Positions 47,814 to 54,756 of a stretch of 64,000 nt of DNA are shown one piece after another. Where the stretch lies: contig JACKBR010000006.1 in NCBI GenBank assembly GCA_020634495.1, positions 1-64,000 on the forward strand, in the 5' to 3' direction. A program made the position numbers and the translations under genes. The first letter of the stretch is position 1. Every line of letters begins with the position of its first letter. This stretch comes from Ardenticatenaceae bacterium. Its GTDB lineage: Bacteria > Chloroflexota > Anaerolineae > Promineifilales > Promineifilaceae. The notes beneath the pieces were generated by a model. The model searched no databases. It was not told the DNA's origin and saw nothing but the letters and a program-made list of their open reading frames with translations.

Positions 47814-48635
47814 TTAATTTTGGATTGACAGATTTGGCCGCTTCTGGTTCCAGTGCAATAAAAGCCCAACGCTCACAAAGGCCAACAGGTGACCGCCATA
47901 AAGCCAAAGATTGAGGCCAGTGCTGGTTAATGTTTCTCGATGCAACAAAACCAGCAATAAATCTAGCCCAGCGGCGGCAATCATCAAGGTGGGAATTTGG
48001 TGCAGCCGCTGCCAGTCGCGCTCTACCTGGAACCAAAGCAGCCCCAGGCCAAATGCGCCAAACCAGGCGGCAAAAATACGCACCATCAGCGGGCTGGTGG
48101 GCCAGGGCCAGTTGGCCACGGCCGTTTCTGGCCAGCCAATCACCCCCACCGCGGCGATAATCACAATGCTGCCGGTAATGAGCGCAATTTGGCGGGTTAA
48201 CGGCCGTACCGCCACCGTTACCGCCCACTTTGCCCCCTGCCGTTCCTGCAAAAGGAAAATGAGCAGCGCCAGCAGCGGCGCACCAATGTAGATCACCAGC
48301 CAGTAAACCAGCCGAATCCCTGGGGCAAACTTGTCCAGGTGCAGCAGCGTCACCCAGGAGATGAGGATGCCAGCAGCCACCAAAATGGGCACCAGATAGC
48401 GTGCCTGCTCCCACGCATTGCGCCACACCGCCAGAAAAACGGCCGTAGCCCCACCCAGGTACAAAACGCCAAACAGCCGGGCATTCAGCGGCGGACTAAT
48501 CGTCCAAAAGAAAAGCGTGTCAGTCTGGCTGGGCAGCAAAATGAGGATAAGCGCGCCAACCAAAGCGTTGAGGGCGACAAATCCGTAGATGAGGCGTGCC
48601 CACCAAAGCAGTTGCGTAGATTGGGCCGTTTTCAT
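47814..48635 (-). CDS. multispanning membrane protein, unknown
   Basis: A 273-residue protein with about eight hydrophobic helices: QLLWWARLIYGFVALNALVGALI, FGVLYLGGATAVFLAVW, YLVPILVAAGILISWVTLL, YWLVIYIGAPLLALLIFL, QIALITGSIVIIAAVGVIG and others. The layout of short loops without catalytic motifs is like channel or carrier proteins of unknown type. Its ATG overlaps the TGA of the 39-residue peptide gene (ATGA). Confidence 0.7.
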   Translation of the reverse strand: MKTAQSTQLLWWARLIYGFVALNALVGALILILLPSQTDTLFFWTISPPLNARLFGVLYLGGATAVFLAVWRNAWEQARYLVPILVAAGILISWVTLLHLDKFAPGIRLVYWLVIYIGAPLLALLIFLLQERQGAKWAVTVAVRPLTRQIALITGSIVIIAAVGVIGWPETAVANWPWPTSPLMVRIFAAWFGAFGLGLLWFQVERDWQRLHQIPTLMIAAAGLDLLLVLLHRETLTSTGLNLWLYGGHLLAFVSVGLLLHWNQKRPNLSIQN

Positions 48636-48751
48636 TGTTGACGCTTCTTTTTAATGAACAAAATGATGCCCGCCACCACACCGAGGCTGGGAATTGCCAG
48701 ACAGGCGATTTGCAGCAGCAGGTAATTTAAGTTGATGCCAAGGGATTCCAT
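48632..48751 (-). CDS. 39-residue single-helix membrane peptide heading the operon
   Basis: MESLGINLNYLLLQIACLAI, a Pro-Ser-Leu-Gly turn, and a helix VVAGIILFIKKKRQQ. AAGGAG lies 7 bases before the ATG. The stop codon overlaps the ATG of the next gene, so coupling with the multispanning protein is tight. Size and topology fit a small regulatory or structural membrane protein. Confidence 0.65.
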   Translation of the reverse strand: MESLGINLNYLLLQIACLAIPSLGVVAGIILFIKKKRQQ

Positions 48752-48970
48752 AAAAATGCTCCTTATTTACTTGATTTGCTTGGTATGAACAGCTTAGGTT
48801 GAAACGGCCGTTTCCCGCAGCCAGCAAGCGCAGGGTTTCTTCCCCTAACTTTTGGCAGGTCTCCCCCCCATCTATTGACCACCCACAAACCCGACTTCGG
48901 CTGGCTGTGGCCAAAGTACGGTTCTTTTATGCTGCAACAAATCAAAATTGCACAGGGAGAAACGTCCAGG

Positions 48971-50800
48971 ATGTCATTCCAAACAGGCTTTTTAGGCACA
49001 GATGCCAGCTTTATTACCGATATAACATTGTTAGCCGAAATCATCTTTTTTGTGGCTGTGTGCCTGGGCGTTGTGGCCCAGCGGCGTGGTCGTTACAAGC
49101 TGCACGACTGGATTCAAACCCCAGTTGTTATCCTAAATCTTCTCCTCATCATCTTTGTGATGGTTTCTTCCTTCGTGGGGCAGCGTGTGGTAAGCACGCT
49201 GCCCCAACGTCCCACTGACGCTTATTATTTAGTGGTTGCTATTCACGCCGCCCTTGGCCTGATCGCCGAAGGGTTGGCGATTTATGCTTTGTTGGCCGGA
49301 CACAAAATTTTGCCGCGCAAAATTGGGCGGCTGCGCTACTGGATGTGGGCCACCTTTGGCTTTTGGACAGCTGCACTGATTGCTGGCGTGGCCACGTATT
49401 ACATTTGGTACATGCAAACGCCAGAGCCGGTGGCTGAGGGGCCAGGTGTTGAAGAAATTGCCAATGAAGATGAGGGGGAAACGGCCGTAACCCAGGCATT
49501 CCTACAAAACTTCACCTTTGCCCCCGCAGACCTGACGGTGACGGCGGGTACCGAAGTGACCTGGATCAATCAGGATGGCGCACCGCACAACATTACCTTT
49601 GTCGATGGCTCCGTTGCCAGCGACAATTTCTTCCAGGGCGAGAGCTTTGCCACGACCTTTACAGAGCCAGGCGTGTACAACATTTACTGCACCCTGCACG
49701 GCTCGCCAGACGGCAGCGGCATGGCCCTGCGCGTCACCGTTCTAGAAGACAACGAAGCAAATACGGCCGTTGTCGCCGCCGCGCCCACGCCAAATCCCAT
49801 TCCCCCCACGCCAACACCGGCACCCACCGTGCCCCCGCCGCCGGTGGAGCTGGTTGAACCAGAAACGCCAGAGCAGGTTGTGGTTGGCCTGGTGTCTTTC
49901 TACGACACGACCGCGCCCAGCGATTCAGTGGCAGTGCTGTTGAATGGCATCGCCGCCCCAGAAACCAACACCACGCTGGCCGCCTGGCTGACAGACAGCC
50001 AAACCGACACTGTTTTCCCGCTGGGCCAGGTGCTGCCAGACGCCAACGGCCGTATCTCCCTACAGTACACCGATGCCGACGGCCGTAACCTGCTGGGCCT
50101 GTACGATGGCTTCCAAATTACCCAAGAGCCTCAATTTGACGATGATTCCTCGCCAGGAACGGCCGTCTACAGCGGCCAACATGGCGCTGAAGCCTTGTCC
50201 CTCATTCGGGCCATCACCGTTGTGAACGGCGATGCGCCAGCCGCCTACGGCCTGGGGGCACGCCTGCAAGCAGAAGAGCTTTTGCGTCATGTTGAATACG
50301 TTCAGATTGCCACCGATCTGCTTAGCATTGCCGATGCCCAACGCCATGCCGAACACATCATCAACCTGCTGGACGGCACGCAGGGCGCACATTTTGGTGA
50401 CCTGGACGGGCTGCACGGCGTGCAAAATCCGGGGGATGGCTTTGGCATTTTGCCGTACGTAACGCTGCTGGGAGAAACGGCCGTAACTGCCGCCAACGCC
50501 CCAGATGCCACCAATGCCATCCAGGTTCACAGCACGCATGTGCAAATGGCCAGCGGCAACGCCCTGGATTGGGCAGCTCAAATAGAAGCCGCTGCTCTGC
50601 AAATAATAGCCGCCAGCAGCGTAGGCGAAATTGGCCCCTACGTGGAAACGCTGACGCAGCTTAGTCCCCTGCTGCTCAACGGCGCAGACAGCAACGGCGA
50701 TGGCGAAGTTGGCCCCGCGGAAGGTGGCATCTTCACCGCTTACCAACACGCGCAGTACATGGGCGCGGTGCCGGTTTTTTTAGTAATCAGTGATCGGTAA
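48971..50800 (+). CDS. DUF420 / cupredoxin / RskA-like / His-rich domain membrane protein
   Basis: A 609-residue envelope protein. Residues about 1-140 form four helices of the DUF420 type ([40 protein letters not shown]). Then a cupredoxin domain with all four type-1 copper ligands: APHNITF (His), [13 protein letters not shown] (Cys, His, Met). A Pro/Thr stalk precedes an RskA-like beta domain ([20 protein letters not shown] to FQITQEPQF). Last is a His-rich helical domain ([53 protein letters not shown]) that I cannot place, including an EF-hand-like [12 protein letters not shown] 48971 is chosen because DUF420 proteins begin near this point and GGAG lies upstream. Confidence 0.82.
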   Translation: MSFQTGFLGTDASFITDITLLAEIIFFVAVCLGVVAQRRGRYKLHDWIQTPVVILNLLLIIFVMVSSFVGQRVVSTLPQRPTDAYYLVVAIHAALGLIAEGLAIYALLAGHKILPRKIGRLRYWMWATFGFWTAALIAGVATYYIWYMQTPEPVAEGPGVEEIANEDEGETAVTQAFLQNFTFAPADLTVTAGTEVTWINQDGAPHNITFVDGSVASDNFFQGESFATTFTEPGVYNIYCTLHGSPDGSGMALRVTVLEDNEANTAVVAAAPTPNPIPPTPTPAPTVPPPPVELVEPETPEQVVVGLVSFYDTTAPSDSVAVLLNGIAAPETNTTLAAWLTDSQTDTVFPLGQVLPDANGRISLQYTDADGRNLLGLYDGFQITQEPQFDDDSSPGTAVYSGQHGAEALSLIRAITVVNGDAPAAYGLGARLQAEELLRHVEYVQIATDLLSIADAQRHAEHIINLLDGTQGAHFGDLDGLHGVQNPGDGFGILPYVTLLGETAVTAANAPDATNAIQVHSTHVQMASGNALDWAAQIEAAALQIIAASSVGEIGPYVETLTQLSPLLLNGADSNGDGEVGPAEGGIFTAYQHAQYMGAVPVFLVISDR

Positions 50801-50893
50801 TCAGTGAGCAGTAATCAGTGAGCAGTAAACAGTAAACAGTAATCAGTGAGCAGTAAGCAGTAAACAGTAAGCAGTGATCGGTAATCTATGACT
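50784..50893. repeat. tandem 'cagtaatcagtgagcagtaa' micro-repeats
   Basis: About fifteen degenerate units in direct tandem, beginning inside the last codons of the upstream gene (VISDR*) and ending before the small protein gene. No hairpin arm on this side, unlike 9010-9097. Same family at 53041-53130. Confidence 0.7.
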
Positions 50894-50945
50894 GAGGCGG
50901 GTGGTTGGAACCTACTGCCGCACCCAGTAAAAAGGAGTATTTGTA

Positions 50946-51152
50946 ATGGAAAAAAAGAGCACACAGGGAATAGATGAAGTCCTTAGCCGCTGGTTTCGCG
51001 ATGGACAGTTCCGCGAACAACTTCGGCGCGATCCGCAGCAGGCGTTGGCAGAATATGAGTTAACGGCCGTACAACGGGCCAGACTGCTTAAGCTAAAAAA
51101 GCACAAACCGCAGAGTAAGCCAGAAATAACCAACCCGTTTAGCTTGAATTAG
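50946..51152 (+). CDS. 68-residue Os1348/NHLP-like small protein
   Basis: GIDEVLSRWFRDGQFREQLR then DPQQALAEYELTAVQRARLL, a small helical protein. This arrangement (FR..LRxDPxxALAxYxLT..ERARLL) resembles the Os1348 / Franean1_4349 group of nitrile-hydratase-like leader peptide (NHLP) proteins, some of which are RiPP precursors. The C-terminal tail is basic (KKHKPQSKPE) with no Cys/Ser/Thr-rich core, and no modification enzymes are nearby. So a RiPP is unlikely here; a small partner protein fits better. AAGGAG upstream. Lies between the two cupredoxin genes. Confidence 0.6.
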   Translation: MEKKSTQGIDEVLSRWFRDGQFREQLRRDPQQALAEYELTAVQRARLLKLKKHKPQSKPEITNPFSLN

Positions 51153-51168
51153 CAACATGGAGATTTTC

Positions 51169-51417
51169 ATGATGAACAAGAATGAACGTGCTTTATCACA
51201 TGATATCCAGATGACGCGGTCGCAGGCCTGGGTGTTGAGTCTTGTTTGCGGTCTGCTGGGTCTGTTTGCTGCGGCGGCCGCCACGCGCCTGCCTGCTTAT
51301 CTGGTTGCGGCAGATTATGTCCGCGCGGCTGCCACAATTTTATTTGATCTGTTGGTGCTGGGTGGCCTTTTACACAACGGCCGTATCCACCTCTACTTCT
51401 GGCAGCTCAAACAGTAG
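51169..51417 (+). CDS. two-helix small membrane protein
   Basis: An 82-residue protein with two hydrophobic helices (QAWVLSLVCGLLGLFAAAAA and YVRAAATILFDLLVLGGLLH) and a polar C-terminus. Start placed at ATG 51169 because GGAG lies six bases before it; an upstream ATG at 51157 overlaps that site. Follows the NHLP-like gene by 16 bp, so likely the same operon. Function unknown. Confidence 0.65.
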   Translation: MMNKNERALSHDIQMTRSQAWVLSLVCGLLGLFAAAAATRLPAYLVAADYVRAAATILFDLLVLGGLLHNGRIHLYFWQLKQ

Positions 51418-51491
51418 AGAGCATCAAAACTTTATCAAGATTTTTTAAAAATCCGGACATTGCCGTCCGACAGTAAAAAGAGGTCTAAACG

Positions 51492-53042
51492 ATGTTGAAA
51501 AAAACCAAAATTTTATTTTTGTTGATGCTTATTTTGTTAACGGCCGTTGCCTGTGCTGAGGATGAAGCTGAGCCAGTTGGTGAAGAAACGGCCGTTCCCG
51601 AACAGGTAGACGCCCCAGCCGACGACGCTGCTGAGGTTGTTGAAGTAGCCGAGCCAACGGCCGTTCCCACCGTGCCCCCAGCTCAATCCGATGAACCAGC
51701 AGCCCAGCCAACGGCCGTACCCACTGCCGAACGCTTTGGCATTCTCCGCTTCCGCGACAGCGACAGCACCAGCGCAGGCAGCTTCCAACTGCTGCTAGAA
51801 AATATCGCCCCGCCGCCTGCTGGTGCTCATTACGAACTGTGGCTAGTGGATGACAGCTTCAACACCCTCAATTTGGGTGCCTTTGAAGTGGCCGAGGGCA
51901 ACGTCCAATTCAGCAGCTCTGTGGAGCAAAATTTGCTGGCCGCCTACAGCAGCGCTTTTATCAGCCTGGAGCCTGATGGCGTAGACGACGGTGAAATCGG
52001 CGCGATTGCCTTCAATGGCACCGTGCCTGCCGGTTCGCTGCTGCACATTCGCCACATTGTCACCGCCTTCCCGGCCAACCCAGAGGGCAACGCTTTCCTC
52101 ATTGGGGCGCAGGCACAGCTGGCGCTGGCGGCTGAACACGCCGGGTTCCTGCTGGATGAACTGGCCAACGACAACATCCGCGAGGCCCAACGGCACGCTG
52201 AGCACGTCATCAACATTCTGGATGGCGAAACGGGCCCGACCTTTGGCGATCTGGACGGTGACTCCGTGGCTCAGAACCCCGGCGATGGCCTGGGCGTGCG
52301 AGCTTATCTGGCTGGAGCCAAAGAGCACACCAACCTGGCCCTTGGCGCAGAAGGGGTAACGGCTGAGGTGCAGCTTCATGCTGAACACGTTCTCATCAGC
52401 AGCGACAATAGCCTGGCTCGGATCGACGCCGCCATCGGCGAAGCGCTGCGGGTGATCGCCTCCGACTCGGCTGGTGAAGCGCAGGCCGCGGCTGAATCGC
52501 TGGCTGGCCTGCTGGACGCCGCTTTGAATGGCGTGGATGCCAATGGAGATGGCAGCATCGCTCCCATTGTCGATGAGGGCGGCGTTGTTACCGCTTACGT
52601 GCATGGCCAAAACATGGCTTCGCTGGAATTTTTTGCGGCCGATGGTTTTAATGCCGCTGCGCCTGCACCAGCAGAGGAAGTGGCCGCAACTGATGATGCG
52701 GCCGCAGCCGATGATGCGGTCGCAGCTCCGACCGCCACATTGCCGCCAACTCAGGCCCCGGCGGCAGCAACGGCCGTTACCATTGAGATGGCCAACTTTG
52801 CCTTTGTGCCAAATGAGATAACGGTGCCGGTGGGAACGGCCGTTACCTGGGTTAACAAAGATAGTGGGCCGCGCCACTCGGCCACCGCCGCCGATGGCAG
52901 TTTTGATACCGGCCTGTTCGATTCCGGTGAAGAATCCACCCTCACGTTTGAGACGCCCGGCACGTACGTCTACTACTGCTCCTTGCACGGCTCGCCCGAC
53001 GGCAGCGGCATGGCAGCGACGATTACGGTGACGGATCAGTAG
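51492..53042 (+). CDS. RskA-like / His-rich domain / cupredoxin lipoprotein
   Basis: A 516-residue exported lipoprotein. MLKKTKILFLLMLILLTAVAC gives the lipobox; the Cys is followed by an acidic/Thr-Pro stalk with four ACGGCCGT octamers read as TAV within 180 bp. Next an RskA-like beta domain (HYELWLVDDS, FISLEPDGVDD), the His-rich helical domain (QRHAEHVINILDGETG, FGDLDGDSVAQNPGDGLG, QLHAEHVLISS, DANGDGSIAP), a second low-complexity stalk, and a C-terminal cupredoxin domain with [19 protein letters not shown] as copper ligands. Domain order is permuted relative to the 48971 protein: the copper domain is at the end. Confidence 0.85.
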   Translation: MLKKTKILFLLMLILLTAVACAEDEAEPVGEETAVPEQVDAPADDAAEVVEVAEPTAVPTVPPAQSDEPAAQPTAVPTAERFGILRFRDSDSTSAGSFQLLLENIAPPPAGAHYELWLVDDSFNTLNLGAFEVAEGNVQFSSSVEQNLLAAYSSAFISLEPDGVDDGEIGAIAFNGTVPAGSLLHIRHIVTAFPANPEGNAFLIGAQAQLALAAEHAGFLLDELANDNIREAQRHAEHVINILDGETGPTFGDLDGDSVAQNPGDGLGVRAYLAGAKEHTNLALGAEGVTAEVQLHAEHVLISSDNSLARIDAAIGEALRVIASDSAGEAQAAAESLAGLLDAALNGVDANGDGSIAPIVDEGGVVTAYVHGQNMASLEFFAADGFNAAAPAPAEEVAATDDAAAADDAVAAPTATLPPTQAPAAATAVTIEMANFAFVPNEITVPVGTAVTWVNKDSGPRHSATAADGSFDTGLFDSGEESTLTFETPGTYVYYCSLHGSPDGSGMAATITVTDQ

Positions 53043-53132
53043 GCGGTAAGAAGTGAGCAGTAAGCAGTGAGCAGTAATCAGTGAGCAGTAATCAGTAAGC
53101 AGTAATCAGTTATCGGTAATCAGTTAGCGGTA
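53041..53132. repeat. tandem 'cagtaatcagtgagcagt' micro-repeats
   Basis: Second long tandem block of the cagt(a/g)atcagt family, beginning at the stop codon of the cupredoxin lipoprotein. The remaining spacer to 53254 contains cctgcctcgccca repeats but no gene. Confidence 0.65.
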
Positions 53133-53254
53133 GGGGCCAGGCAGGTGGATAGAACCAATGCCAAACAAGACGACACGTCTCCACCTGCCTCGCCCAGTGA
53201 TTTGCGACGATTACCTGCCTCGCCCACCTGCCTTCCCAGGAATCGGAGAATGCC

Positions 53255-54199
53255 ATGTTGAAAAAATTTATATTGACGGCCTTGCTGTTTTTATTGGCCA
53301 CGGGTTGTGCTGACCTAAATACCAGGTCGGCTGCCGAGGCCGGAATGTTTGCCGAGCCGGTGCCCAACGAGGTAGCGGTGCATGACCATGCAGGGCATGA
53401 ACATGTGGATGAGGCGGTGGCAACGGCCGTAATCCAGGTTGTCTTGCTGCCATCAGAACTGGCCGTGGGGCAAAACCGGATGGCGGTGGGGCTGCTGGAC
53501 GCCAACGACCAGATGATTTCTGAGGCTGACGTTCATTTTCATTATTTTGACCTGACGGACCCAGCCGTGCCACAGCTAGAGCAAGAGGCCAACGCCCAGC
53601 GAGTGCAGTCACCCGATGGCCTGACGACGATTTTTACGCAAGAGCGCAATTTTAACCGGGCGGGTGAATGGGGTCTAGAGGTACAGGCGCGGTTGGTTGA
53701 TGGGCAAACGGCCGTGCAGCGCATCAAGTTCAATGTAGCTGCCGAATCCACCAGCCTGCTGCCTGGTGACTCTGCCCCTCGCCTACAGACGCCCACCCTG
53801 GCCAGCGTGGCGGGCGATTATAGCCAGATCACCTCAGCCTGGGAGCCAAACCCGGCCTTGTACCAGCTCAGCCTGGATGAAGCGCTGAGCAACGGCAAGC
53901 CCACGGTGCTGCTGCTGGCCACGCCCGCGTTTTGCCAGACGCGCTTTTGTGGCCCGGCCTACGAAACTATTTCGGCGTTGGCAGACCAGGTGGGCGAGGC
54001 GGCAAACGTGCTGCATGTAGAGGTGTATGCTGGCCTGCCAGACCCGGCCCAAACCAATTGGCAGTTAGCGCCCGTCATGGCTGCTTTTGGTCTGGCTACT
54101 GAGCCGTGGGTCTACGTAATGGACGCCGACGGCACAATCATCTACCGGGCAGAAGGCGTGTTTTCGCTGGAAGAAATTATGGCGACCGTAGAGGCGTGA
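53255..54199 (+). CDS. His-rich thioredoxin-like lipoprotein
   Basis: A 314-residue lipoprotein: MLKKFILTALLFLLATGCAD. Just behind the Cys lies HDHAGHEHVDEAVA, a His-rich metal-binding tract. A beta-sandwich follows (QVVLLPSELAVGQNRMAVGL, VHFHYFDLTDPA, FNRAGEWGLEVQARLVDGQT). The C-terminal 120 residues are thioredoxin-like: KPTVLLLATPAFCQTRFCGPAYETI (CQTRFC), VLHVEVYAGLPDPAQ, and TEPWVYVMDADGTIIYRAEG. CxxxxC is unusual versus CxxC; similar motifs occur in thioredoxin-like/Sco-type proteins that handle copper. GGAGA upstream. A copper or disulfide relay for the cupredoxins is plausible. Confidence 0.75.
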   Translation: MLKKFILTALLFLLATGCADLNTRSAAEAGMFAEPVPNEVAVHDHAGHEHVDEAVATAVIQVVLLPSELAVGQNRMAVGLLDANDQMISEADVHFHYFDLTDPAVPQLEQEANAQRVQSPDGLTTIFTQERNFNRAGEWGLEVQARLVDGQTAVQRIKFNVAAESTSLLPGDSAPRLQTPTLASVAGDYSQITSAWEPNPALYQLSLDEALSNGKPTVLLLATPAFCQTRFCGPAYETISALADQVGEAANVLHVEVYAGLPDPAQTNWQLAPVMAAFGLATEPWVYVMDADGTIIYRAEGVFSLEEIMATVEA

Positions 54200-54252
54200 A
54201 ACATGAAACGTGATCAGAAAAATCACGCTTCACGCCTCACTCATCACGAATG
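54197..54252. repeat. 'atcacgcttcacg' micro-repeats, inverted
   Basis: gtgaaacatgaaacgtgatcag faces atcacgcttcacgcctcactcatcacg after the lipoprotein stop codon. Same family as 42350-42420 and 45535-45595. Hairpin-forming, so potentially transcript-ending. Confidence 0.5.
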
Positions 54253-54259
54253 ATAAATC

Positions 54260-54616
54260 ATGGAACTACGCACTAGATATTTTAACGACGTCGCTATTTT
54301 ATCGGTCAACGGCCGTCTGGATGCCGTCACCGCGCCCCAATTGACCCAATTGGCCACCGAGCAGATGGATGCAGGATACGGCCGTTTGGTCATCGATCTA
54401 AAAAACGTGAAATTTTTAAGCAGTGCAGGCATCAAAGCCCTGGTAAAGATGACCCAACATTCACGGCAGCAGGGCGGTGATTTGCGCATAGCCAATGTGC
54501 GCGGCCAAATCAAACAAGTAATTTATCTGGCCGGGCTAAACACGGTGATAAAGGTGTATCCCAACGTCGTTGGCGCAACGGCCAGCTATTTTCCTGGCCC
54601 CATGCCAGGCCCGTAG
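54260..54616 (+). CDS. STAS-domain anti-sigma factor antagonist
   Basis: A 118-residue cytoplasmic protein: VAILSVNGRLDAVTAPQLTQ, LVIDLKNVKFLSSAGIKALV (phosphorylatable serine in LSSAG), LRIANVRGQIKQVIYLAGL. This is the SpoIIAA/RsbV pattern. Such proteins bind anti-sigma factors or kinases; the unphosphorylated form releases the partner. It sits directly upstream of the Ser/Thr kinase in the same orientation. Confidence 0.87.
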   Translation: MELRTRYFNDVAILSVNGRLDAVTAPQLTQLATEQMDAGYGRLVIDLKNVKFLSSAGIKALVKMTQHSRQQGGDLRIANVRGQIKQVIYLAGLNTVIKVYPNVVGATASYFPGPMPGP

Positions 54617-54629
54617 GTCAAAACTTATT

Positions 54630-54745
54630 TCACAGCAATGACGCGGAGAACACAAAGTTTTCTCTGCGAATTAACAAAACTCCGCGCCCGTTGCGTCTTT
54701 GCGGATCAAAAGTGATATGGAGCTAGACAACCGGTACGTGACAAC
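54630..54745. repeat. composite micro-repeat with 'agctagac' unit
   Basis: ctccgcg/ttctctgcg repeats then aaaagtgatatggagctagacaac, the unit also seen as an inverted pair at 4760-4900. Lies between the STAS gene and the kinase gene. Confidence 0.5.
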
Positions 54746-54756
54746 GGAGAAACATC

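Noticed and set aside
50060..50749. 229-residue minus frame opposite the DUF420/cupredoxin gene
   Set aside because: Shadow of the sense protein; no start context or domain.
50784..50893. Possible CRISPR array
   Set aside because: Tandem units are 7-20 bp, degenerate and without spacers; no cas genes occur in the window.
50946..51152. RiPP biosynthetic cluster
   Set aside because: Leader-like protein lacks a Cys/Ser/Thr core, and no cyclase, YcaO, radical-SAM or exporter gene is near.
51843..52988. 381-residue minus frame opposite the cupredoxin lipoprotein
   Set aside because: Shadow frame caused by high GC; the sense frame has signal peptide and intact copper site.
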